Below, piece by piece: positions 9,298 through 17,410 of a stretch of DNA of 64,000 nt (positions are counted from its first letter, which is position 1; the number at the start of each line of letters is the position of its first letter). Source of the DNA: Corallococcus macrosporus (GTDB lineage Bacteria; Myxococcota; Myxococcia; Myxococcales; Myxococcaceae). A program made the translations under genes and the position numbers. Location of the stretch: NCBI RefSeq assembly GCF_017302985.1, contig NZ_JAFIMU010000002.1, positions 62,001 to 126,000 on the forward strand. The letters are read 5' to 3'. The notes under the pieces were generated by a model, which was given only the letters and a program-made list of their open reading frames with translations, did no database searches and had not been told where the DNA came from.

Positions 9298-9861
9298 CTA
9301 CAGCTCGATGTCGCTGCCCTGGCCGGGCTTCTTCCGGGCCGGCGGCTCTGAAGGCTCCGGCGGCATTCCTTCCGGGTCCACCTCCTCGTGCGTGTCCGGG
9401 GGTTCCCCGGCGGGAGCGTCGCCCGTGTCGAGCAGGTCGATGCGCTGGCCGCCCTCCACCTGGACATAGAGGGTGCTGAAGGTCCACGCCTCGCCGTTCT
9501 TGTCGGCCACCGCGTGGAGGTTGCCGTCCGCCTTGGGGCCGTCCAGCGGCACGACGAACTCCGCGTGGGAGCGGCCGTTGACGTTGCTCACCTGGGTGCT
9601 GCTGGGGAAGCCCGGCTTGAAGGTGCCGCCCAGGGCCTGCTGCACGTGCGGGTCCTCCTGGGCCTCGGTGATGGCGTCCGTGTACGCGTCCATGTCCTTG
9701 ATGGACGAGTAGCCCCAGCCCACCGCGATGGCGGCGAAGCAGAAGCACGAGCCCACCATCCCCAGGCAGCCCACGGGCAGCGCCCACTTCCAGTTGCGGC
9801 TCCACCACCCCTGGCGGGGCACGGGGGCGTAGTCACCCTCGGGACTTGTCTGCGACGGCAT
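9298..9861 (-). CDS. Coa1-like single-pass membrane protein
   Basis: This 187-residue protein has an N-terminal cytoplasmic tail rich in Trp/Arg and one membrane segment at about residues 27-50. A small globular region follows (about 52-135) that resembles the Coa1/Tim21 fold of cytochrome oxidase assembly factors: an EAQEDP helix, the ALGGTFKPGF turn and a strand-rich core. The last 45 residues are acidic, Pro-rich and disordered. No oxidase genes are nearby, so a role in respiratory complex assembly is only suggested by fold resemblance. It converges on etfA. Confidence 0.6.
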   Translation of the reverse strand: MPSQTSPEGDYAPVPRQGWWSRNWKWALPVGCLGMVGSCFCFAAIAVGWGYSSIKDMDAYTDAITEAQEDPHVQQALGGTFKPGFPSSTQVSNVNGRSHAEFVVPLDGPKADGNLHAVADKNGEAWTFSTLYVQVEGGQRIDLLDTGDAPAGEPPDTHEEVDPEGMPPEPSEPPARKKPGQGSDIEL

Positions 9862-9974
9862 GGGCCCTCCTGGCCTGGACCTGGGGCCGTGTCATAGCCG
9901 GTTCCGGACGAAGCGGGAGCGCGGCCTGCACCGGGGGCGGGTTTCGGGGGCGCCTTCATGACAGAGTGGGTGCC

Positions 9975-10952
9975 ATGCCCTCTGGTGGCGTCTCGACGGC
10001 CGAGCTCGCGGACCTGCTTGCGGCGCTGCCCTTCGGCCACCGGCTGTGGGTGCGCGGCATGGGGCGGTGTCTCTACCCGCTCTTGCGCAGCGGGGACGCG
10101 GTGCGGCTCTTGCGCTGCGGACCGGAGCGGCTGGCGCGCGGGGACGTGGCGCTGGTGCGGCACGGGCCCCGGCTGGCCGCGCAGGTGGTGCTCTCCACCC
10201 GGCCCTGGGTGACGGAGTCGCTGTTGGGCGGCACGGACGTGGCGGGCGGGGAGCTGGTGGGGCGCATCATCGCGCTCAAGCGGGGGCGGTGGGTGGTGCG
10301 GCTGCCCCGGCCCACGCGGCCAGCGCTGTTCCTCATGCAGCGCACCCTGTCCGGCGTGTGGACGAAGCCCGCGTCCCGCGCGGTGTTCCGCCACCTGCGC
10401 GACCTGTTCTCCGGGTGGACGAAGCCGCTGCGCCGCCACTTCGTGGGCCCGCTGGAGGTCCGGCTGGTGCGCCCGGAGGACCTGGACGCGCTGCTCGCCT
10501 TCGCCACCGAGCGGCTGGTGGTGTCCGGCACCTTCCTGCGCCGCCAGCTGCGCGACCGCTGGGGCCTGCCGCCGGACCAGCGCATCGGGGCGGCCGCGGG
10601 CGCGTTCGACGCCGAGGGGAACCTGCTCGGCTTCGCCTGGGCGGACGACTACCACCAGGAGGGGCTGGCCCTGGACGGCTTCTGGGTGCGCTCGCTGGTG
10701 GTGTCCCCGAAGGTGCGGCGCATGGGCGTGGCCACCGCGCTGGTGCGCTGCCTGGTGCAGGAGGTCCAGCGGCAGGGCGCGGACCGGATCCACGCGGACA
10801 TCGACGAGGACAACACCGCGTCCTTGAGGACCTTCTCCGGCCTGGGGTTCCGCCCCGCGCCGGAGGCGCTGACCACCGCCACGAACCAGCAGTGGGACGC
10901 GGCGGGGGGGAGCAAGCGACTGGTCGTCCTGGTGCGTCCGCTTTCGGGCTGA
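9975..10952 (+). CDS. S24/S26 peptidase-like domain fused to GNAT acetyltransferase
   Basis: This 325-residue protein has two parts. Residues 1-110 resemble the S24/S26 (LexA/signal-peptidase) beta fold: the segment GRCLYPLLRSGD matches the GxSMxPxxxxGD box, but the nucleophilic serine is replaced by cysteine and the general-base lysine region reads LAAQVV. Residues 155-325 form a GNAT domain with VRSLVVSPKVRRMGVATALV as the acetyl-CoA-binding segment. The start at 9975 was chosen because the fold begins there; the upstream frame is open without a ribosome site. The role is unknown; the peptidase half is probably inactive or altered. Confidence 0.7.
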   Translation: MPSGGVSTAELADLLAALPFGHRLWVRGMGRCLYPLLRSGDAVRLLRCGPERLARGDVALVRHGPRLAAQVVLSTRPWVTESLLGGTDVAGGELVGRIIALKRGRWVVRLPRPTRPALFLMQRTLSGVWTKPASRAVFRHLRDLFSGWTKPLRRHFVGPLEVRLVRPEDLDALLAFATERLVVSGTFLRRQLRDRWGLPPDQRIGAAAGAFDAEGNLLGFAWADDYHQEGLALDGFWVRSLVVSPKVRRMGVATALVRCLVQEVQRQGADRIHADIDEDNTASLRTFSGLGFRPAPEALTTATNQQWDAAGGSKRLVVLVRPLSG

Positions 10953-11043
10953 CGCCTGCCCGGCGGTTGCACCCGCCCGGCGGCTGGGCCAAAAGCACCC
11001 CGTCTCCATCACCCCCCGCGTCTTCCTGCTGGCGAGGCCCTTC

Positions 11044-12162
11044 GTGAGCACTCCCGCGTCCGTCACCCCGTCCTCGCCGGAGGGCGAGTCCCAGGGCGGC
11101 TTCAACGTCGACCGCCTGTTCCTGGGCCTGCTGGCGGTGTTCTTCCCGCTGGCCATCGCGTCGCACTTCTTCTTCCCGGGCGTGTGGACGTTCGTGCTCT
11201 GCGCGGTGGCGCTGGTGCCGCTGGCGCGGCTGATGGGCGAGGCCACGGAGGTGATTGCCCACAAGCTGGGCAGCGGGCTGGGCGGCCTGATGAACGCGTC
11301 GTTCGGCAACGCCGCGGAGCTCATCATCGCGCTGGCGGCGCTGCGCTCCGGTCACGGAGACGTGGTGAAGGCGTCCATCACCGGCGCCATCCTGGGCAAC
11401 CTGCTGCTGGTGCTGGGCGCGGCCATCCTCGCGGGCGGCCTGAAGTACCCGAAGCAGAAGTTCAACATGACGGCGGCCCTGTCCGGCTCCGCCATCATGT
11501 TCCTGGCGCTCACCGCCATGTCCATCCCGGACCTGTTCCACTCGGTGCGCGGCCCCGCGGCGGACAGGGTCCTCTTCCCCATGTCGGTGGCCATCTCCGT
11601 CATCCTGCTCATCGTCTACGCGCTGTCGCTGCTCTTCTCCCTGCGCACGCACTCGCACCTGTACGCGGGCGAGGCGGACGGCGAGCCGGAGGAGATGCCC
11701 GTCTGGAGCACGAAGAAGGCCACGCTCGTCCTGCTGGGCGCCACGCTGGGCGTGGTGGTGGTGGCGGAGTTCCTGGTGCACGCCATCGAGGACGCCATCG
11801 CCGCGTTCGGCTTCACGCACACCTTCGTGGGCGTCATCATCATCGCCATCATCGGGAACGCGGCGGAGCACTCCACCGCCATCCTGATGGCGCTGAAGAA
11901 CAAGATGGACCTGGCGTTCAACATCGCCTTCGAGTCCTCCAAGCAGATCGCCCTCTTCGTCGCGCCGGTGCTGGTACTCGTGTCCATTCCACTGGGCCAG
12001 CACCTGACGCTGGAGTTCAGCCATATGGAGGTGCTGGGCATCGCCATCGGCACGGGCGCGGCGACGCTCATCGCGCTGGACGGCGAGTCCAACTGGCTGG
12101 AAGGCGTGATGCTGCTGGGCGTCTACGCCATCCTCGGCGTGGCGTTCTTCTTCATTCCGTAG
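11044..12162 (+). CDS. cax: Calcium/proton exchanger of the CaCA family
   Basis: This 372-residue inner-membrane antiporter has about 11 hydrophobic segments in two homologous halves. Each half has the acidic cation-binding motif: GNAAELIIALAAL in the first and GNAAEHSTAILMALK in the second. A short acidic loop (residues ~205-220) separates the halves, as in Cax proteins. It likely exports Ca2+ or Mn2+ in exchange for protons. The start is a GTG at 11044. It lies 18 bp before an EamA-family gene in the same direction. Confidence 0.92.
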   Translation: MSTPASVTPSSPEGESQGGFNVDRLFLGLLAVFFPLAIASHFFFPGVWTFVLCAVALVPLARLMGEATEVIAHKLGSGLGGLMNASFGNAAELIIALAALRSGHGDVVKASITGAILGNLLLVLGAAILAGGLKYPKQKFNMTAALSGSAIMFLALTAMSIPDLFHSVRGPAADRVLFPMSVAISVILLIVYALSLLFSLRTHSHLYAGEADGEPEEMPVWSTKKATLVLLGATLGVVVVAEFLVHAIEDAIAAFGFTHTFVGVIIIAIIGNAAEHSTAILMALKNKMDLAFNIAFESSKQIALFVAPVLVLVSIPLGQHLTLEFSHMEVLGIAIGTGAATLIALDGESNWLEGVMLLGVYAILGVAFFFIP

Positions 12163-12180
12163 CAGGGGCAGGGTGGACCG

Positions 12181-13110
12181 GTGACGCAGGAGAGCAGCGG
12201 GGCGAGGTGGAAGGCGGACGGGGCGCTGTTGCTCCTCACCGTGTTCTGGGGCCTGACGTTCGTGGTGGTGAAGGACGCGCTCGCGTTCGCGGACCCCTTC
12301 ACCTTCATCACCCTGCGCTTCGTCGTGGGCGGGGGGGTGATGGCGGCCGTCGCGCGCGGGCGGATGTTCGCGCCCGGCATCATGTCCAAGGGGCTGCTGC
12401 TGGCGGGGGTGCTGTTCATCTGCTTCGCGCTCCAGACGGTGGGCTTGCAGACCACCACGCCGTCGCGCGCGGCGTTCCTCACCGGGCTCAACGTCCTCTT
12501 CGTCCCCCTGCTGTCCATGGTGCTGCTCCGGCGGCTGCCCCGGCTGGGGACCGCCGTGGGCGTGGTGCTGGCCGCGGTGGGCCTCTACTGGCTGACGCGG
12601 CCCACCCCGAACGACGCGGTGACCGGGGACGCCGGCATGGGCGGCCTGCAACTGGGGGACTGGCTGTCCATCGGGTGCGCGCTGGCGTACGCGGGGCACA
12701 TCCTGCTCACGGAGCGCTTCGCGTCGCGCGACAACACGGTGGGCCTGGTGGCGGTGCAGCTCGTCGGCGTGGCGGTGATGTCCGCGCTGTGCCTGCCCTT
12801 CGTGGAGCGCAAGCTGGAGTGGACCCAGCCGCTGGTGGTGGCGGTGCTCACGTGCGGGGTGCTCGCCAGCGCGTTCGCCATCCTCGTGCAGACCTGGGGC
12901 CAGGCCCGCACCTCCGCGGTGCGCGCGGCGCTCATCTTCGCCATGGAGCCGGTGTTCGCCTCCGCCTACTCCGTGGCGGTGGGCCACGAGGTGCTGGGCG
13001 TGAAGGAGTGGCTGGGCGGCGCGCTCATCGTCGTAGGCGTCTTCGCGTCGGAGCTGGGCACGGTGGTGTGGGACGGATGGCGGGCACGGGGCCGCACGCC
13101 CGCCGCCTGA
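12181..13110 (+). CDS. EamA/DMT family transporter
   Basis: This 309-residue protein has ten hydrophobic segments in two EamA repeats, opening with LTVFWGLTFVVVKDALAF and with the second repeat from about residue 155. These permeases export amino acids, nucleotides or metabolites; the substrate is not evident. The start is GTG at 12181, right after a CAGGGGCAGGG stretch, and 18 bp after cax, so the two are probably co-transcribed. Confidence 0.88.
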   Translation: MTQESSGARWKADGALLLLTVFWGLTFVVVKDALAFADPFTFITLRFVVGGGVMAAVARGRMFAPGIMSKGLLLAGVLFICFALQTVGLQTTTPSRAAFLTGLNVLFVPLLSMVLLRRLPRLGTAVGVVLAAVGLYWLTRPTPNDAVTGDAGMGGLQLGDWLSIGCALAYAGHILLTERFASRDNTVGLVAVQLVGVAVMSALCLPFVERKLEWTQPLVVAVLTCGVLASAFAILVQTWGQARTSAVRAALIFAMEPVFASAYSVAVGHEVLGVKEWLGGALIVVGVFASELGTVVWDGWRARGRTPAA

Positions 13111-13186
13111 GCATGCGACGCGCGGGGTGGGGGGGCCCGGCCGGGAGCGCGAGCGGGCGGGCCGCGCTATAGACAGCGCCCATCCC

Positions 13187-14161
13187 ATGAGCGTGGAGCT
13201 GAGACGAAACGGCCTGCACCTGACGGGCACGCCCCTGTCGCTGGACGCGAAGCGCAAGTCGCCGCTGTCCTTCGTCAGCCACGGGCACTCGGACCACATC
13301 GCCCGCCATGAGAGCACCATCGCCACCGCGGCCACGCTGCGCTTCATGGCGCACCGGCTGGGCCCGGTGGCGGCCCCGCTGTCCGTGCCCTTCCGCCGCC
13401 CGTTCGAATTGGGCTCGCTGCAACTGGAGCTGCTGCCCGCGGGCCACATCCTGGGCAGCGCCCAGCTGCGCGTCACCCGCGCGGACGGCAAGCGCATCGT
13501 CTACACGGGGGATTTGAACACCGCGCCGTCGCTCACCGCGGAGGCCACGGAGGTGGCCACCTGCGACACGCTGGTCATCGAGTCCACCTTCGGGCACCCG
13601 CGCTACCGCTTCCCGCCGCGCCCGGAGGTGATGGGGCAGGTGGAGACGTGGCTGCGCGCGCAGCTCCACCGGGGCGTGACGCCGGTGCTGCTGGGCTATC
13701 CGCTGGGCAAGAGCCAGGAGGCGATGAAGCAGCTCGCCGGCCGGGGCTTCCTGCTGGTGGCGCACCCATCCATCTTCGAGGTCGCGGAGCTGTACGCGGA
13801 GCTGGGCGTCCCCATCGAGAACCTGCGCCGCTACGACGGCCGCGTGGAGCCTGGGGAAGTGCTCTTCTTCCCGCCGCACCTGGCGCGGGGCGGGGCGCTG
13901 GCGCCGCACTGGCCCCGGGCCACGGCGGTGCTCACCGGCTGGGCCATGGACCCCGGCGGCGCGCGGCGCTACGGCGCGGACGTGGCCTTCCCGCTGTCGG
14001 ACCACGCCGACTTCCCGTCGCTGATGCGCTACGTGAAGGACACCGGCGCGCGCGACGTCATCACCTGCCACGGCTTCGCGGAGGAACTGGCCCAGGCGCT
14101 GCGGGACGCGGGCACGGATGCCCGGCCGCTGGGCAAGCCACAGCAGATGGCCCTGTTTTGA
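13187..14161 (+). CDS. MBL-fold exonuclease-like protein (beta-CASP-type)
   Basis: This 324-residue protein has the metallo-beta-lactamase metal motif VSHGHSDHIARH near residue 30, the AGHILGSAQ segment typical of RNA/DNA-processing MBL nucleases, the YTGDLNTAP aspartate ligand, and C-terminal LSDHADF plus TCHG. These are the landmarks of CPSF-73-like and ligase-associated exonucleases. The middle region is shorter than a full beta-CASP domain. No ligase or helicase gene is adjacent, so the DNA- or RNA-repair role is an inference from the family. Confidence 0.82.
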   Translation: MSVELRRNGLHLTGTPLSLDAKRKSPLSFVSHGHSDHIARHESTIATAATLRFMAHRLGPVAAPLSVPFRRPFELGSLQLELLPAGHILGSAQLRVTRADGKRIVYTGDLNTAPSLTAEATEVATCDTLVIESTFGHPRYRFPPRPEVMGQVETWLRAQLHRGVTPVLLGYPLGKSQEAMKQLAGRGFLLVAHPSIFEVAELYAELGVPIENLRRYDGRVEPGEVLFFPPHLARGGALAPHWPRATAVLTGWAMDPGGARRYGADVAFPLSDHADFPSLMRYVKDTGARDVITCHGFAEELAQALRDAGTDARPLGKPQQMALF

Positions 14162-14197
14162 TTTTGCCGCGTCGGCGTGTTGGAACGGGCGCCCGAT

Positions 14198-14815
14198 ATG
14201 CCCACTCCTGCTCCCTCGCTGACCGGACACCTGGCCAACGTGCTGCTGTGCACGGACGCTGAACCCAAGCGCTTCGTCACCCGGGAGGTGCCCGAGGTGA
14301 AGCTCACCTTCGAAGGCATCGAGGGGGACCGCCACGCGGGCCTCACGCGCAAGGCGGACGTGCGCGTGCCGTGGTTCCCCAAGGGGACAATCATCCGCAA
14401 CACCCGGCAGCTCTCCATCGTGTCTCGCGAGGAGATGGTGGAGGTCGCGCGGACGCTGGGCGTGCCGCACGTGCTGGCGTCGTGGCTGGGCGCGAACCTG
14501 GAGCTCGTGGGCGTGCCGCGCCTGACGCACCTGCCGCCCGGGACGCGGCTGTTCTTTCCGGAGGACGCCACGCTGGTGATGGAGGGGGAGAACCAGCCCT
14601 GCGTGGGGCCGGGCCGCGTGATTGAGGCGCACTACCCGGACATGAAGGGCCTGGCGGGCCGCTTCGTGAAGGCCGCGTGGCAGAAGCGCGGGCTGGTGGG
14701 CTGGGTGGAGCGCCCGGGCCTCATCCGCGCGGGCGACGAGGTGCGCGTGATGCTGCCGCCGCCCGTCACGTACTCGCTGCCCTCCGCGCCGGAGAAGTCG
14801 GAAGCGGTGGGCTGA
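14198..14815 (+). CDS. MOSC domain-containing protein
   Basis: This 205-residue protein resembles MOSC domains, the sulfur-carrier fold at the C-terminus of molybdenum cofactor sulfurases and in YiiM-like proteins. The GIEGDRHAG motif and RNTRQLSIVS segment match, but the usual catalytic cysteine appears in the NQPCVGPGRVIE segment. The ATG at 14198 was preferred; an in-frame GTG at 14177 would add 7 residues. It follows the exonuclease-like gene by 36 bp and ends at a strong hairpin. The substrate is unknown. Confidence 0.82.
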   Translation: MPTPAPSLTGHLANVLLCTDAEPKRFVTREVPEVKLTFEGIEGDRHAGLTRKADVRVPWFPKGTIIRNTRQLSIVSREEMVEVARTLGVPHVLASWLGANLELVGVPRLTHLPPGTRLFFPEDATLVMEGENQPCVGPGRVIEAHYPDMKGLAGRFVKAAWQKRGLVGWVERPGLIRAGDEVRVMLPPPVTYSLPSAPEKSEAVG

Positions 14816-14823
14816 AAAGCAGA

Positions 14824-14866
14824 AGGCCCGGCGGGACGCGCTTCAGGAGCGCTTCCGACCGGGCCT
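14824..14866. terminator. Bidirectional terminator hairpin
   Basis: AGGCCCGG (14824-14831) pairs with CCGGGCCT (14859-14866); an inner hairpin GCGCT/AGCGC (14838-14842, 14848-14852) stacks above it. It lies between two convergent genes, 9 bases after the MOSC stop. Confidence 0.72.
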
Positions 14867-14896
14867 GCTGTCACATCCTCACGGCGCCGGAAGGGC

Positions 14897-16372
14897 TCAA
14901 GCCTCCGGCGACTGGACGATGAGCTTCTCCTTGCCGCACACGTCGCAGCGCACGTGCACGAAGAGGTCGTCGTCGCTGTCCTCGGGGACCTCGCCCTCGG
15001 GCACGCCCAGCTCCGCCTTGGCCAGCGCGGGCACCTTGGCCGGGATGTCCTGCGCCTTGAGCGACTGCACGTAGGTCATCTCGCGCTCGTGGCACTCGCG
15101 CACTTCCGGGCCGGACAGCCACTGCGGCTCCATGCCCTCCGGCAGCCGGCTGAGCAGCTCCAGGTTGGACACGGACTCCGCCAGGTACGCCAGGCGGCGC
15201 AGGCGCGCCTCCTCCGGCAGGGCCGCGAACACCTGGAAGCCCTCCAGCAGGGCCTGACGGTCCTCGCCCGTGGCCGCGTTCGCCAGCTCCAGCGACGCGT
15301 CCGCGGACTCCAGCGCCTCGTCCCAGTTGTTCTCCGGGTTGAAGCCCGCCTCCAAGAGCGACGTGTACAGCTGCGCGGCCGCCAGCCGGCGACGCACCTC
15401 GTGCAGGTGCTCCACCACCTCGTGCGTCAGGCGCAGCTCCAGCAGCGCCCCCGTGGTGCGCGGATCAATGGAGCCCGTGAGGTCGTCCACCTCCACCTCG
15501 GTGCGCAGCTCGCCCTTGAGCTGCTTCGCCGCGGCGAAGCGGAACAGCGGCAGCACGCCCACCTCGCGCAGGTACACCGCCGCGACGTTGGCCTCCTTGC
15601 CGCCCATGCGCAGCGCCTTCTGCGCGCGCTCCACCGCGCCCGGGTCCGCCGCGGGCTTCTTGTTCTCCAGCCGCGTCTTCACCGCCTCGCGGTAGAGCGT
15701 CTCCAGGGAGCTGCCCGGCGGCAGCCGCTGCGGCAGGAGCGGACGCAGGCCCGGCACGTCCAGCACCCAGAGCGGGGGCGCGCCCACGCGCTTGAGCGCC
15801 CGGAAGAAGAGCGAGCCCGGCGGGTCCTGCGGACGGAACGGGGGCAGCTCGTCCGGGTGCGCGGAGGCCGCGCCGTCCATGGCGCCGCCCGCGTGCGTCT
15901 GGCCGAGCATCTTCTCGCGCTGCTCACGGGTGAACGCCGTGATGCCCTGCACCGGCGGGGGCGGCGGCGGCGGGGCTTCCTCGCCGTCCAGGCCCGTCAC
16001 GCGGTCCATGTCCACGTCGTCCATCTCCAGGTCGTCCAGACCCTTGGCGCCCGTGAAGTCACAGCGCAGGAGCTTGAGCTTCTCGAAGACACATCCTTCC
16101 AGGTTGGCGCCGCGGAAGTCGCAGTCCTGGAGGCGGCCCCCGTGGAAGTAGGCGTTCGTGAGGTCCGTGTCCCGGAAGTTCATCTTCGACAGGTCACAGC
16201 GCTCCCACTCGGAGCCCACCAGCTCCAGTCCGGAGAGGTCGGCGTTGGCGGAGAACAGCTGCGTGAACGTGGCGCCCGTCTGACCGGTGGGCGCCTGGCC
16301 GGACTTGCGCAGCTTGTTCCATTCGGCGGAACCGTTCTGGAGCAGCTTCTCGATAGTTGGGGCTTTCGGCAT
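14897..16372 (-). CDS. Pentapeptide-repeat protein with C-terminal CxxC tail
   Basis: This 491-residue protein begins with a short helical region, then a run of pentapeptide repeats (A/C-D/N-L/F-x-x) at about residues 45-120, which should fold as a right-handed beta helix. A stretch of seven prolines near residue 133 leads to a long helical domain of unknown type. The C-terminus has RCDVCGKEKL, a single CxxC (Cys476, Cys479) that could be half of a metal site. No signal peptide is seen. The start at 16372 was chosen over 16414 because the upstream residues are atypical and overlap the divergent promoter region. The function is unknown. Confidence 0.75.
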   Translation of the reverse strand: MPKAPTIEKLLQNGSAEWNKLRKSGQAPTGQTGATFTQLFSANADLSGLELVGSEWERCDLSKMNFRDTDLTNAYFHGGRLQDCDFRGANLEGCVFEKLKLLRCDFTGAKGLDDLEMDDVDMDRVTGLDGEEAPPPPPPPVQGITAFTREQREKMLGQTHAGGAMDGAASAHPDELPPFRPQDPPGSLFFRALKRVGAPPLWVLDVPGLRPLLPQRLPPGSSLETLYREAVKTRLENKKPAADPGAVERAQKALRMGGKEANVAAVYLREVGVLPLFRFAAAKQLKGELRTEVEVDDLTGSIDPRTTGALLELRLTHEVVEHLHEVRRRLAAAQLYTSLLEAGFNPENNWDEALESADASLELANAATGEDRQALLEGFQVFAALPEEARLRRLAYLAESVSNLELLSRLPEGMEPQWLSGPEVRECHEREMTYVQSLKAQDIPAKVPALAKAELGVPEGEVPEDSDDDLFVHVRCDVCGKEKLIVQSPEA

Positions 16373-16416
16373 GGACCGCGAATTATTCGTGTGGTCTGGT
16401 CCAGGCGCCAGCACAA

Positions 16417-17379
16417 ATGATCGAGTACCGAATCGAAGCCGACACCGTCGGGATGCGGCTGGACAAGCACCTGCGCAAGCGGATGCCCAACGTCCCCGTC
16501 AGCCACCTCTTCAAGATGATCCGCACCAAGAAGGTGCGGGTGAATGGCAAGCGCGCGCAGCCAGAGCAGTTGCTTGCCGAAGGAGACGTGCTCACCATCC
16601 GCGGCACCGAAGAGCAGCTCACCCTGGCGGAGCGTCCGAAATCGGACCGTCCGCCACCCCCGCCGCCACCGGTAGACCCCTCCCGGCTGGTCATCCTGAA
16701 GGAAGACGACTGGCTCATGGCCGTGGACAAGCCCAGTGGCATGGCCGTCCATACCGGCAGCGGCATCACCGGGGGCACCCTGGTGGACTACGTGCGCGCC
16801 TACCTGGGCCCCAAGGCGACGCGGAATGACTTCACCGCCTCACCCGCCCACCGCCTGGACCGGGAGACCTCCGGCGTCATCCTGGTGGCCAAGCGCCGCC
16901 CGGCGATGGTGCATTTCACGGAAATCTTCACCCACGGCCACCCGAAGAAGCGCTACCTGACCCTGGTGAAGGGGAAGATGCCCAAGGACTCGGGCGTCAT
17001 CGACCTGCCGCTCGCCGAGCACCAGCAGACGGCCGAGAGCAAGGCCCGTCGGGGAGTGAACATGCAGGAGGCCGTCACCCGCTGGAAGGTCGTGCGCCAG
17101 TCGAGCGAGGCAGCCCTCCTCTCCTGCACCATCGAGACCGGGCGCACGCATCAGATAAGAAGGCACCTGGTCGCCGTGGGGCACCCGGTGGCGGGTGACA
17201 AGAAGTACGGAGACTTCGCCTTCAACCGCGACGTGCGGGCGCGCTGGGGGCTCAAGCGTTTGTTCCTGCACGCCGAGCGCATCGAATTTCCGCACCCCGA
17301 GGATGGAAGGAAGGTCGTCGTGGAGACCCCCATGCCACCCGAATTGACGGACGTGCTGAAGCGGGCGGCGCTCCTCTAA
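16417..17379 (+). CDS. RluA-family 23S rRNA pseudouridine synthase
   Basis: This 320-residue enzyme isomerises uridine in 23S rRNA. An S4 RNA-binding domain occupies residues 1-70, followed by a Pro-rich linker and the RluA catalytic domain with HRLDRETSGVILVAK, where the aspartate is the nucleophile. ETGRTHQIRRHL and GHPVAGDKKYG complete the family motifs. S4 plus RluA order fits RluC or RluD; which uridines are targeted cannot be told. It diverges from the pentapeptide-repeat gene with only 44 bases between starts, an AT-rich shared promoter region. Confidence 0.92.
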   Translation: MIEYRIEADTVGMRLDKHLRKRMPNVPVSHLFKMIRTKKVRVNGKRAQPEQLLAEGDVLTIRGTEEQLTLAERPKSDRPPPPPPPVDPSRLVILKEDDWLMAVDKPSGMAVHTGSGITGGTLVDYVRAYLGPKATRNDFTASPAHRLDRETSGVILVAKRRPAMVHFTEIFTHGHPKKRYLTLVKGKMPKDSGVIDLPLAEHQQTAESKARRGVNMQEAVTRWKVVRQSSEAALLSCTIETGRTHQIRRHLVAVGHPVAGDKKYGDFAFNRDVRARWGLKRLFLHAERIEFPHPEDGRKVVVETPMPPELTDVLKRAALL

Positions 17380-17410
17380 GCCTTGAGCCCAGGACTCGAC
17401 ACAAACACGC

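Noticed and set aside
10963-11000. Repeated GCCCGGCGG motif before cax as a terminator
   Set aside because: The copies are direct repeats and pair only with bulges; no clear stem.
10333-13497. A 1054-codon minus-strand frame
   Set aside because: Shadow of the acetyltransferase fusion, cax, EamA and MBL genes; repetitive His/Arg/Gln content and no start context.
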